DNA from: an uncultured Clostridia bacterium
Lineage (GTDB): Bacteria > Bacillota > Clostridia > Oscillospirales > Ruminococcaceae
DNA length: 49,556 bases
Assembly (NCBI GenBank): GCA_946567425.1
Contig: CAMNXF010000019.1
Coordinates: forward strand, 1-49,556
Direction of reading: 5' to 3'
The position numbers were made by a program, and so were the translations under genes. This document shows positions 1-8,288 of the stretch, piece after piece (position 1 is the stretch's first letter; every line of letters begins with the position of its first letter). Under the pieces are notes generated by a model, which was not told where the DNA came from, ran no database searches, and saw only the letters and a program-made list of their open reading frames with translations.

Positions 1-21
1 GATTTTCGTATATTTCGCGGC

Positions 22-903
22 TTATTTTACTTCTTGGGTTCTGCTTGTCAAATAAAAAATAACTACTGATGAACTTACAGCAATCTGCGCCATACAATAA
101 CGGCGCTTGCAAAGCAGACCCCAGTAATTGTCAGCTTTCTTCTCAAAACGAACAGAAAGTTTTTTAAACCTGTTTATCCGGAAATGCACAACCTCCACAA
201 TCCGGCAGCGAGCTTTAAAATTTGAATTGATTTCAATTTCTTTTTTCTCCTCGCCGCGCGGTCTGATATGGACAACATACCCATACTTTGCACACTCATC
301 GTAATATCCTGTATAACCCGCGTCAAGACATGAATTTTGAACATATTCGTTAAAATCCGGGCGTTCAGTCACTATATTATCAAGCGTTATTTGAAGAAGC
401 TGAGTAGCGTGGACATTGGCTCCCGAAACTGCGACTGCAATCGGCAAACCGTGTCCAACAACAAGCATACTTCTTTTAACCCCGTTTTTTTCTCCTGTCC
501 GTAGGATTCTTTCCAACAAGCTCCCTCCAAGAGGTGCTTTTGTCATACAGCTGCCCAAACTCTGCCAATCCCATTGTAGACCGTATTATCCGTCATATTT
601 TTCCAAGTTTTTAAACCATATCCTCGCAAAAAATCCGTCATTTGTGTGGTTTTGAAAATACCGGTGAATATTACTTTCACTTGCGTATTCTTTCTGTACT
701 GCTTTCCATTGGCACCCTGTTCTCAGAACGTAAAATATGCTTTCAAGTATCTTTCTCATATCCGGCGGTTTTCTGCCGCCTCCAGGTTTCATTTTGTATT
801 CCTTGTTTGGGTCAGGCTCATATACCGATATCTCGTCCTTTATCGCTTTTCGGATCTCATCTGTTATTGTCCATGATTTATAGCTTTTCACCATTTTTAT
901 CAC
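22..903 (-). pseudogene. Decayed IS5-family transposase (DUF4096 N-domain plus DDE domain)
   Basis: Two open stretches (586-903 and 22-558) lie in the same frame and together make one IS5-type transposase of about 290 residues. The N part carries the usual helix-turn-helix region with YVLRTGCQWKA. The C part has MTKAPLGG, GVKRS, CLDAGYTGY (second catalytic Asp) and a V-E-V-x-H-x-x-I-N-R-F segment (catalytic Glu). An in-frame TAA at 586-588 separates them. The first catalytic Asp, normally just before SCMTKAP or GSMTKAP, reads Gly (SLGSCMTKAP). Between GG and GVKRS the frame reads nonsense, but the +2 frame reads VGKNPTDR, the expected sequence, so two compensating indels flank it; one may lie in a seven-A run near 484-490. 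The element is therefore dead. Terminal repeats could not be delimited; the left end probably lies outside the window. Confidence 0.9.
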
Positions 904-1156
904 CCTTTATATTCATCGTCTGATATTTGAAAATCTTTATTGTTGGATAGGTTTTAAGCACGGAACAAGTAGGAAAGGGCGAATTGACGCACACGTGCGG
1001 CAACACAAAAATTAAAAGAAACGAAACGACAGCGAACAACAAAATTTAATATACAGAGCACACTATACCCTTTTTCACTGTAAGACAACATTTTAATCCA
1101 AACAAATCAACAACAATCAACACAAAAAAACTTAATAAGCTCAGCGCAGCGTTTCC
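904..1156. other. Gene-free spacer between dead IS and rnhA
   Basis: No credible coding frame. It should contain the right end of the IS but no terminal repeat could be identified. Positions 968-1044 match a second non-coding stretch at 43441-43584 (see repeat). The rest is AT-rich with no recognisable RNA. Confidence 0.6.
968..1044. repeat. Dispersed non-coding repeat, copy 1
   Basis: 968-991 (agtaggaaagggcgaattga, then cgca) matches 43441-43465 with one inserted G and one substitution. About 25 bases further on, AAAAGAAACGAAAC followed by a CA/AGCGA-rich tail (1014-1044) matches 43544 onward. The two copies therefore share two blocks in the same order with different fillers. Nature unknown; possibly the remnant of a small non-autonomous element. 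Confidence 0.5.
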
Positions 1157-1185
1157 TTGACATTGGGGCGGATTTATAGTATAAT
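1157..1185 (+). promoter_or_regulatory. SigA-type promoter of rnhA-queH
   Basis: TTGACA at 1157-1162, 17-bp spacer, TATAAT at 1180-1185: a perfect consensus. Predicted start near 1192, giving a leader of about 18 bases with AGAGGTG as the ribosome binding site before ATG 1210. Confidence 0.85.
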
Positions 1186-1209
1186 AGATGTATTGAGAGG
1201 TGCATAAAA

Positions 1210-1653
1210 ATGAGATTTGTTGAAATATTCAGCGACGGCGCCTGTAGCGGAAATCCCGGACCGGGCGGTTTCGGGGCGATACTGCGCTGCGACGGTAAGG
1301 AAAAGGAATTAAGCGGCGGAGAAGCTCACACTACCAATAACCGTATGGAACTGCTCGGCGTGATAACGGCGCTGGAGGCGCTGAAATTCCCGTGCGAGGT
1401 GAGGATAACCACCGACAGCAAGTACGTTGTCGACGGGATAACCAAGGGCTGGGCGGTCGGCTGGCGCAACCGCGGCTGGAAAAAAAGCGACGGCAAACCC
1501 GCGCTCAATCCCGATCTCTGGGAGCGTCTGCTGAAATTATTGGAAGTGCATAAGGCAGAGTTCTGCTGGATAAAGGGTCACGCGGGTCATGCCGAAAACG
1601 AACGCTGCGACAGGCTCGCCGTAGCACAGCGCGATATTTACGCGGGGAAATAA
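1210..1653 (+). CDS. rnhA: Ribonuclease HI
   Basis: Cleaves the RNA strand of RNA-DNA hybrids (R-loops, primers) in the cytoplasm with two Mg ions. The 147-residue protein is the normal single-domain length. The four catalytic carboxylates are visible: D9 ([14 protein letters not shown]), E47 (NNRMELLG), D69 (TTDSKYV) and D134, plus the active-site loop histidine at about 124 ([14 protein letters not shown]). The W-rich handle [13 protein letters not shown] is present, as in E. coli RNase HI. ATG is preceded by AGAGGTG at good spacing, and a consensus promoter lies directly upstream. queH follows after 2 bases, so they form an operon; no functional link between the two is obvious. Confidence 0.96.
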   Translation: MRFVEIFSDGACSGNPGPGGFGAILRCDGKEKELSGGEAHTTNNRMELLGVITALEALKFPCEVRITTDSKYVVDGITKGWAVGWRNRGWKKSDGKPALNPDLWERLLKLLEVHKAEFCWIKGHAGHAENERCDRLAVAQRDIYAGK

Positions 1654-1655
1654 TT

Positions 1656-2264
1656 ATGGAGCAAAAGATAAATTATCAACGAAAGCTCGACGAACTGCTG
1701 AAAACGCTTGACGGAACTCCGCGTCTGCTGCTGCACAGCTGCTGCGCGCCGTGCTCGAGTTACTGTCTGGAATATTTGTCGAGGTATTTCTCGATAACCG
1801 ATTTGTTTTACAATCCGAATATTTTTCCGAAAGAGGAGTTCAATAAGCGCGCCGAGGAGCTTCGCAGACTTGTCGGGGAGCTTTCCGTAAAGAATCCTGT
1901 AACGCTTATTGTTGACGAGTACGATCCCGAGGAATTTTTCGCGGCGGTAAAGGGCTTGGAGAACTGCGCCGAGGGCGGCGAAAGGTGCTTTATATGCTAC
2001 AGGCTGCGGTTGGAACGCGCCGCAAAATACGCCGCTGAGCACGGATTTGATTATTTCTGTTCAACGCTGTCGATAAGTCCGTTAAAGAACGTTCAAAGGC
2101 TTAACGAAATCGGCGGCAAATTATCCGAAATTTATAAGGTGGAACATTTGCCGAACGATTTTAAGAAAAAGGGCGGTTATCTGCGTTCGATAGAATTGTC
2201 GCGCGAATACGGGCTGTACAGGCAGAATTATTGCGGGTGCGTATTTAGCAAAGCGGCGCGTTAG
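1656..2264 (+). CDS. queH: Epoxyqueuosine reductase QueH
   Basis: Non-orthologous replacement for QueG: reduces epoxyqueuosine to queuosine at the tRNA wobble position, the last step of queuosine synthesis. The 202-residue protein shows the family's cysteine pattern: CCAPC at 29-33, a C near 105, and ERCFICYRLRLE with Cys at about 111 and 114, which in QueH bind a [4Fe-4S] cluster and a second metal site. The middle motif FYNPNIFPKEEFNKRAEE and the CSTLSISPLKN segment are also typical. It starts 2 bases after rnhA and shares its promoter. tgt, the enzyme that inserts the precursor base, is at 30152-31288; the de novo queCDEF genes are not in the window. Confidence 0.93.
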   Translation: MEQKINYQRKLDELLKTLDGTPRLLLHSCCAPCSSYCLEYLSRYFSITDLFYNPNIFPKEEFNKRAEELRRLVGELSVKNPVTLIVDEYDPEEFFAAVKGLENCAEGGERCFICYRLRLERAAKYAAEHGFDYFCSTLSISPLKNVQRLNEIGGKLSEIYKVEHLPNDFKKKGGYLRSIELSREYGLYRQNYCGCVFSKAAR

Positions 2265-2331
2265 CTTATAAAATCTTAAGAGCGAATTAACAAACGGCAT
2301 AACGCCAAGAACAACATAAGGCGGACGCATG

Positions 2332-2402
2332 AGCAAAGCGACCGGGGCGGAGACAATACCGCTCGGCTAGCGAGGCGAAGCCGAGCGGTGCGCAGCTTTG
2401 CT
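2332..2402. repeat. Nested palindromic element between queH and the LRR operon
   Basis: Outer arms AGCAAAGC (2332-2339) and GCTTTGCT (2395-2402) enclose a perfect 11-bp inner inverted repeat ACCGCTCGGCT (2358-2368) / AGCCGAGCGGT (2379-2389) with a 10-base loop. There is no T-tract, so it is not an ordinary terminator. It sits 20 bases upstream of the first gene of the VWA/LRR/MoxR operon, overlapping its leader. It could be a REP/MITE-like insertion or a leader structure. The rest of the spacer 2265-2422 shows no clear promoter. Confidence 0.6.
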
Positions 2403-2422
2403 ATTTAGATTAGGAGTTTAAA

Positions 2423-3790
2423 ATGCTTGATGAAGTAACACAAGAGAAAATTGACAAGATCGCGCTGGAAATAATCAATATGTCGCGAAACAAGCTGTTG
2501 GTAAATCTGCGTTTTCTGGATATGGCGCTGAGCCGCTTCGATATAAGTCCGAAACCCGATTTCACGTCGTGCACCACGACGGACGGGCGGGTTTTTCTGT
2601 ACGATCCGAAGCATATTCTGACGGCGTATCGCATAGAGGAAAATCTTCCCGTGCGGGATTTTTTGCATTCGGTGTTCCATTGTGTGTTCAAGCATATGTT
2701 TGTTAACCCCGCGATAGACCGCGATCTGTGGAATATCGCGTGCGACGTTGCGGTGGAAAGCGTTATCAACGATCTGAATTTGCCGTATCTGGAAACGCTG
2801 AAAGCGGGGCAGCAAAAGCAGTTCCTTGAGGGGTTCAAGGGTGAGATGACGTCGCTTTCAGCGGAAAAGGTCTACCATTTTCTTGTGGACAAAAAGCTCC
2901 CCGAAAAGTCAATTCAGACGCTGCAAATGCTTTTTAAAGCGGACGACCATCTTATATGGTATATGTCTAACGGGGAAAAGGCGGGTCGCAGCATACTGGG
3001 TTACGGGAAATCAAACGGCGACGACGAGGACGGCAGCGGCGCAAGTGCGCGTTATTTTGAGCTTGTCGACGATTGGTCGGGCATCGCGGAGCGTATGCAG
3101 GTGGATATGGAGGCGTTCGGCAAGCGGCAGGGCATAGAGCCGGGCTTGCTTACGCAGAACCTTAAGGAGGTCAACCGCGAGCGCTACAACTACACTGAGT
3201 TTTTGAAAAAGTTCGCTGTGCGCGGCGAGGTAATGAAGATAAATCCCGACGAGTTTGACTATAATTTTTACACCTACGGGCTGGAGCTGTATGAAAATAT
3301 GCCGCTTATCGAGCCGCTGGAATACAAGGAGGTCAAGCGGATAAAGGACTTCGTTATTGCTATAGATACGTCGGGCTCGGTGTCGGGTGAGCTGGTGCAG
3401 ACGTTTGTTCAGAAAACCTATAATATACTTAAATCCACCGAGAGCTTTTTCTCCAAGATAAATCTGCACATAATCCAGTGCGACGCGGCGATACAGGAGG
3501 ACGTTAAAATCACCACGCAGGAGGAGTTTGACGAGTATCTGAAGAATATGAAGCTGCGCGGCTTTGGCGGCACGGACTTCCGTCCTGTTTTCAGCTATGT
3601 GGATTCGCTTGTCGAGATAAAAGAGTTCGACAATCTTAAGGGGCTTATCTATTTTACCGACGGTTTTGGAACGTTCCCCGCGAAAATGCCGCCCTATGAC
3701 ACGGCGTTTGTGTTTATCGATGAGGATTACGATATACCCGAGGTTCCCGCTTGGGCAATAAAGCTTGTATTGAGGAAAGACGAGATATGA
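2423..3790 (+). CDS. VWA-domain protein (DUF2201-like), partner of the MoxR ATPase
   Basis: 455 residues, no signal peptide or membrane segment. The N half resembles the DUF2201 putative-metallopeptidase domain; the expected HExxH reads HSVFH (H82, H86, then H91), so the catalytic Glu is missing and it is probably not an active protease. The C half is a von Willebrand A domain: FVIAIDTSGSVSGELV with the MIDAS DxSxS at about 315-319, GGTDFRP (MIDAS Thr) and LIYFTDGFG. Such proteins are typically encoded beside a MoxR ATPase and are thought to act as its adaptor; here the ATPase is at the far end of the same operon (13278). RBS TTAGGAG precedes ATG. The stop overlaps the start of the first LRR gene (ATGA), implying translational coupling. 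Confidence 0.85.
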   Translation: MLDEVTQEKIDKIALEIINMSRNKLLVNLRFLDMALSRFDISPKPDFTSCTTTDGRVFLYDPKHILTAYRIEENLPVRDFLHSVFHCVFKHMFVNPAIDRDLWNIACDVAVESVINDLNLPYLETLKAGQQKQFLEGFKGEMTSLSAEKVYHFLVDKKLPEKSIQTLQMLFKADDHLIWYMSNGEKAGRSILGYGKSNGDDEDGSGASARYFELVDDWSGIAERMQVDMEAFGKRQGIEPGLLTQNLKEVNRERYNYTEFLKKFAVRGEVMKINPDEFDYNFYTYGLELYENMPLIEPLEYKEVKRIKDFVIAIDTSGSVSGELVQTFVQKTYNILKSTESFFSKINLHIIQCDAAIQEDVKITTQEEFDEYLKNMKLRGFGGTDFRPVFSYVDSLVEIKEFDNLKGLIYFTDGFGTFPAKMPPYDTAFVFIDEDYDIPEVPAWAIKLVLRKDEI

Positions 3791-5163
3791 CAAATTCGTT
3801 TGAGCATTATTCTTTAAATACGCAATTCGGCGCGGAGGACGAACTGTTTAAGGCGATAATGACGCTCGACAAAGGGCGTGTCCAAGAGCTTAAAGCGAAC
3901 GGTGCGTCGCTTACCGAAAACGTGCGAAAAGTTCTTGAAAGCGGCTCGGGAAGAAAGCAAAACACAAGCGATCCCGCCGTGGAACTTTATTTTAATTTTA
4001 TACGCGAGCTGAAAACGCTGCCGAGCGCGGCGTTCGCCGAGATATTGACATTGCTTCGCATGGAAACGGACAAGCCGCTGTATTACTCCGAAGCGCTTTG
4101 GTTCTGGGGAAACAAGCGCTGCTTTGAACCCGAGATTTTCGGAGCGGTTCTGAAAGCCTTTGAGCAAAGGCAGATGTCCAAGAAGAAAACCATGCGTGAA
4201 ATTATTGACAAGGACGCGCTCGGCTGTCTGCCGCTCTGCGAGAACAACGGCTGGCTGAAAAATCCGAGAACGCGCGACGAGCTTATTGAATACGTAAACG
4301 AAAGCGGAAAGACCGAATGCGCAGCGTGGCTTCTCGAGTTCAAGAACCGCACCGCCGACCTCGCCGCCGAGCGTGCGAAAGCCGAAAAGAAAATGATCCG
4401 CGAATTGAATGCCGACCCGAACTCGGTATCGGAGCTGAAAAAGCAGTGGCGGTTCAGAAAGCTCGGCGACGGAACGCTTGAAATAACCTGCTGCAAAATT
4501 ATGCGCGGGGAGATAACCGTTCCTGGGAGGATCGGAAAGGATACCGTTTCTGCGATAGGGTGCGGTGCGTTTTCCGCGTACAGATATTTCGCTCAAAGAA
4601 CGCCCTCGGAGCTTCTGGATTTTCGGGTGAACGCGCTTAAAAGGGTCGTGCTCCCCGAGACCGTGACGTGTATCGGCATAGGCGCGTTCAATAATTGCAA
4701 CGCGCTTGAACACGTTGATATTCCGAACGGCGTTACGGAAATCGGCGGCAGCGCTTTCTCCGATTGCCGCAGTCTGCGTGAGATAACGCTGCCAAAAGGG
4801 CTGAAAATACTTGGGAACGGCGCGTTTTCCGGAACGGGGTTAAGAGCGGCGGTAATACCCGGAAGCGTTGAGGAAACGGGCGTGAGCATATTTTACAACT
4901 GCACTGCGCTGAGATCGGTTATGGTTTGTAAGGGCGTCAGGCGCATAGGCAAACTTGCTTTCGCGTTCTGCCCCGAGCTGGAAAAAGTCGAACTACCCGC
5001 CTCGCTGGAGGAAATAGCTGACCACCGACCGACCCCGACCTCCGACGAAATACAAAGCGCGTTCTTCCATTCGCCCAAGGTCACGGCGATAGTTCCGCGC
5101 GGCTCTTACGCCGAGCAATACTGCCGTGAAAACAATATCGCTTTCGCGTATAAGGAGAAGTAA
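3787..5163 (+). CDS. Intracellular leucine-rich-repeat protein, paralogue 1 (short form)
   Basis: 458 residues from ATG 3787, which overlaps the VWA stop as ATGA; a start 36 bases upstream is open but lies inside the VWA gene. No signal peptide or anchor. The N part (about 1-130) is helical with a single ankyrin-like stretch (KGRVQELKANGASL). Residues about 135-225 form the segment shared by all six paralogues, ending in FKNRTADLAAE and KKMIRELNADPNSVSELKK. A small beta region (DGTLEIT..EITVPGRIG..VSAIG) leads into about six BspA-type LRR_5 repeats (pattern GxxAFxxCxxLxxVxIPxxVxxIG). The C-terminal GSYAEQYCRENNI motif is common in LRR_5 proteins. Function unknown; probably a binding protein handled by the VWA/MoxR pair. 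Confidence 0.85.
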   Translation: MTNSFEHYSLNTQFGAEDELFKAIMTLDKGRVQELKANGASLTENVRKVLESGSGRKQNTSDPAVELYFNFIRELKTLPSAAFAEILTLLRMETDKPLYYSEALWFWGNKRCFEPEIFGAVLKAFEQRQMSKKKTMREIIDKDALGCLPLCENNGWLKNPRTRDELIEYVNESGKTECAAWLLEFKNRTADLAAERAKAEKKMIRELNADPNSVSELKKQWRFRKLGDGTLEITCCKIMRGEITVPGRIGKDTVSAIGCGAFSAYRYFAQRTPSELLDFRVNALKRVVLPETVTCIGIGAFNNCNALEHVDIPNGVTEIGGSAFSDCRSLREITLPKGLKILGNGAFSGTGLRAAVIPGSVEETGVSIFYNCTALRSVMVCKGVRRIGKLAFAFCPELEKVELPASLEEIADHRPTPTSDEIQSAFFHSPKVTAIVPRGSYAEQYCRENNIAFAYKEK

Positions 5164-5164
5164 T

Positions 5165-6421
5165 ATGCGGGAATACACGGACGATAAGCTGCTTACGGCG
5201 ATACTCGCCAATAACGCCGCCGAGATAAAGCGGCTGAAAAAATCGGGAACAACACTTACTCCGACCGTTAAGGACGCGCTTTCCGCGGACGCTGGCAGAA
5301 AGCCGACCGACAGTGAAACGTTTGAAAAGCATTGCGCAATACAGTACACGTTCTGCAAGAGCACTGATAAAATGAAAGCTGAAAAATTCATTGCGGTCAT
5401 GCAGAACCTGCGAGCCGAGCTTGATGCGCCTATAATTTATTTCAGCTCGATTTTTAAAGACGCGTCGCCGTCCAATATAGAAGAGCCCTCTGTGCTGGAG
5501 TGCGTTATCGAATGCTTTGACAACAAGCGTATCAACAAGCGCAGACTTATGTGCGATTACATAGATAAAGATAAGTCGGGGCTGCTGGCGGTCTGTGCGG
5601 AACACGGCTGGCTCGCTCAGCCGAAAAAGCGCGACGAAATGATAAAATACGCTTCGGACAACAACAGAACCGAATGCGCGGCGTGGCTGCTCGAATTCAA
5701 GAACCGCACCGCCGACCTTGCCGCCGAGCGGGTGAAAGCCGAAAAGAAAATGCTCCGCGAACTGAACGCCGACCCGAATTCCGTTACAGAGTTAAAGAAA
5801 ATATGGAGCTTTGAAAAAACGGCGGACGGAAATATAGTCATTATAGGCTACAAAGGAGATCGAAACGAAATAACCGTTCCCGGAAGCATAGGCGGCGTTA
5901 CCGTTACGGCTATCGGCGATTATGCGTTTTCGCCCGATGCCAAGAGAATAAGAGCCGCACAGCGGGAACTAAGAAAGTCGCTCACAAAAATAACGCTTCC
6001 CGATACCGTTGAAAGGATAGGTGAATTCGCCTTTTTCAAATGCAGATCGCTGTCACAGATAAATCTTCCCGAGAGGCTCACCGAAATAAGCAAGGGAATG
6101 CTCGATATTACGGGAATGGAGGAAATCGTTATCGGCAGCAATATTAAAAAGATTGGCGCGGTCGCGTTTTACGGCTGCCCCGGGCTCAAAACAGTGAGGA
6201 TATGCGAGGGCGTTGCCGAGATAGGCGAAGCGGCTTTTTATTACTGCACAGGTCTGGAAACGGTCGAATTGCCGCGTTCGATAAAGAAGATACCGAAAAA
6301 CACCATGTCTGAAAGTCCTTTTTGGGCATGTAACAAACTTACAATTATGGTTCATAGGGGCTCGTATGCCGAAAAATACTGTAAGGAAAATAATCAAAAT
6401 TATAAGATTATGGAGAAATAA
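5165..6421 (+). CDS. Intracellular leucine-rich-repeat protein, paralogue 2 (short form)
   Basis: 418 residues from ATG 5165, one base after the previous stop, with AAGGAG 6 bases upstream; an in-frame start at 5126 would lie inside the preceding gene. Same plan as paralogue 1: short N part (LLTAILANNAAEIKRLKKSG, an ankyrin-like pair of helices), the shared segment (FKNRTADLAAE near 178, RELNADPNSVTELKK), then a beta lead-in and about five LRR_5 repeats to about 390. It ends with RGSYAEKYCKENN. No export signal. The shared segment is nearly identical to paralogue 1 while the LRR surface differs, so this is a recent duplicate with a diverged recognition part. A 64-base gap follows, the longest inside the operon. 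Confidence 0.84.
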   Translation: MREYTDDKLLTAILANNAAEIKRLKKSGTTLTPTVKDALSADAGRKPTDSETFEKHCAIQYTFCKSTDKMKAEKFIAVMQNLRAELDAPIIYFSSIFKDASPSNIEEPSVLECVIECFDNKRINKRRLMCDYIDKDKSGLLAVCAEHGWLAQPKKRDEMIKYASDNNRTECAAWLLEFKNRTADLAAERVKAEKKMLRELNADPNSVTELKKIWSFEKTADGNIVIIGYKGDRNEITVPGSIGGVTVTAIGDYAFSPDAKRIRAAQRELRKSLTKITLPDTVERIGEFAFFKCRSLSQINLPERLTEISKGMLDITGMEEIVIGSNIKKIGAVAFYGCPGLKTVRICEGVAEIGEAAFYYCTGLETVELPRSIKKIPKNTMSESPFWACNKLTIMVHRGSYAEKYCKENNQNYKIMEK

Positions 6422-6485
6422 CTTTGAACGGCTTTTATTCATTTAAAACGAAGTAAATACTGTAAAGCTTTGAGGAGGATACATA

Positions 6486-8288
6486 ATGGATAGATCGCAG
6501 ATACTCGTTAATGCGGTGCTTACAAAGTCGCCCGAGGAGGTCGGCGCGCTGTATAAGTCGCTCGGCTATGTGGAGAACTCGTCGCGGGCTTTGGGGTTTG
6601 CCTGCCGTTTTTGCGGACTTGACTATGTGCGCGTGCTGGTGGAAAACGGCGCGACGTTCAAGTTCGTCTGGCCCGAGGGTCGGGGCAGCTACTATAAGGT
6701 AAGTTTTTGGCTGTCGCCGCTGGAGATGACAAGAGCGCTCCACGCGGCTTATGTTGTCACCAACGATCCGTGCTTCGGCAATTCCGCTGTCGTTCAGGAC
6801 ATGAAAGGCGTTTCGATCAGAACGCTGAACGTGCTGCCTATCGACGAGCGCGTCAAGATAGTGAGATACCTGTACGAAAACCGCAACCGCGTCCTGCTTG
6901 ACACGGGCGAGCTGCTTTTCTATTCGATAATAAGCGGCAGCAAAAAGATAACCGCCGCGCTGAAAGAACTTGGCGCGAAATTCACGGAAAACCGCATAGC
7001 CGTGCTTACCGAGGGCGGGCGCAGCTTCGACTGGCAGGAATACTGCACCATTCTGGACACTCTCGGCGATGAGGAATTTTTGGACGTAATAAAGAGCATT
7101 GTGGAAGAAGTCGGCGGAAAAACTCTTTATTACACCGAGTCTGTCTACTGGGCGAATTACAATCCGCACCGTAAAAAGTTCCGTCTGTTTAGACCCGAGT
7201 TTTTCAGGTTCATTCTGGAGAATTTCAATCAGAAGAAGATGAACAAGACGCAGACCATGAAAGCCGCGATAGATTTGGACAGCGTGCAGTGCCTTAAGCT
7301 CTGCGCGGAATACGGCTGGCTTAAAGCGCCGAAAAAGCGCGACGAAATGATACAATACGCGACAGAAACGGGCAGGACGGAATGCACGGCGTTTCTGCTC
7401 GACTTCAAGAACCGCACCGCCGACATTGTTGCCGAACAGATTAAAGCCGAGAAGAAAATGCTTGCCGAGCTTAACGCCGACCCAAATTCCGTCACGGAAT
7501 TGAAGAAAATATGGAGCTATGAGAAACTCGAGAACGGAACACTGAGGATAACAAGCTATAAGGGCAAACGCGGCGAAATCGAAGTGCCGCGCGAAATCGG
7601 CAAGAGCACAGTCACGGAGATAGGCGCTTACGCGTTTTCGCCGGGGGCGCCGAGACTGCGCACCGAGCGGTGCAATTTCCGTAGAAACGAAATCAAAAGC
7701 GTCGTGCTGCCTGACACAGTCACGGTCATCGGCAAGGGCGCGTTCAATAACTGCCAAGGACTGGAGCGGGTCAATATCCCCGACGGCGTGACCGAGATAG
7801 GCGCGTCCGCGTTCGGCGTTTGCCGCAATGTAACGGAATTCGTTATTCCCACTTCCGTTAAAGCTATCGGGGATAGCGCGTTTACAGTATGTCAGAGCAT
7901 TACCGGTATAATAATTCCCGAGGGCGTTCCCGAGATAGGCGACTGTATGTTCAGCGGCTGCCGCTCGTTAAAGACGGTAAAGCTGCCGGACACCGTTGAG
8001 AAGATCGGAATATGGGCATTTCACGGCTGCTCGTCGCTCACGGAGATAGTAATTCCCGAGGGCGTCGCAGAGATAGGACGGCAGGCATTTATGAGATGCG
8101 ACTTGCTGAAGACCGTCGTGCTGCCCGCGTCTGTGAAGAAGATAAAGAATTACAAATACCGCGACCGCGCTCCCGAGCATATTTTCAGCGGATTGACAGA
8201 GGTTACAGTAATAGTCGAGCCGAAAAGCTATGCGGAGAAATACTGCAAACGCAACGAAATCAATTACAGTTATCGGGAGGATAAATAA
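6486..8288 (+). CDS. Intracellular leucine-rich-repeat protein, paralogue 3 (long form)
   Basis: 600 residues, the longest of the six. ATG 6486 has GAGGAGG upstream. The extra N domain (about 1-180) has ankyrin-like helix pairs: SSRALGFACRFCGLDYVRVL, then VENGATFKF, and later KKITAALKELGAKFTENRI. The shared central segment reads KKRDEMIQYATETGRTEC, then LLDFKNRTADIVAEQ near 303, KKMLAELNADPNSVTELKK. About eight LRR_5 repeats follow (355-575), several almost perfect (GVTEIGASAFGVCRNVTEFV). C-tail PKSYAEKYCKRNEINYSY. No signal peptide. The stop TAA shares its last A with the ATG of the next gene (TAATG), implying coupled translation. Confidence 0.85.
   Translation: MDRSQILVNAVLTKSPEEVGALYKSLGYVENSSRALGFACRFCGLDYVRVLVENGATFKFVWPEGRGSYYKVSFWLSPLEMTRALHAAYVVTNDPCFGNSAVVQDMKGVSIRTLNVLPIDERVKIVRYLYENRNRVLLDTGELLFYSIISGSKKITAALKELGAKFTENRIAVLTEGGRSFDWQEYCTILDTLGDEEFLDVIKSIVEEVGGKTLYYTESVYWANYNPHRKKFRLFRPEFFRFILENFNQKKMNKTQTMKAAIDLDSVQCLKLCAEYGWLKAPKKRDEMIQYATETGRTECTAFLLDFKNRTADIVAEQIKAEKKMLAELNADPNSVTELKKIWSYEKLENGTLRITSYKGKRGEIEVPREIGKSTVTEIGAYAFSPGAPRLRTERCNFRRNEIKSVVLPDTVTVIGKGAFNNCQGLERVNIPDGVTEIGASAFGVCRNVTEFVIPTSVKAIGDSAFTVCQSITGIIIPEGVPEIGDCMFSGCRSLKTVKLPDTVEKIGIWAFHGCSSLTEIVIPEGVAEIGRQAFMRCDLLKTVVLPASVKKIKNYKYRDRAPEHIFSGLTEVTVIVEPKSYAEKYCKRNEINYSYREDK

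Noticed and set aside
6435..7757. 440-residue minus-strand frame, and similar long antisense frames across the LRR genes
   Set aside because: Mirror frames of the repetitive LRR genes; no ribosome binding site and no recognisable domain.
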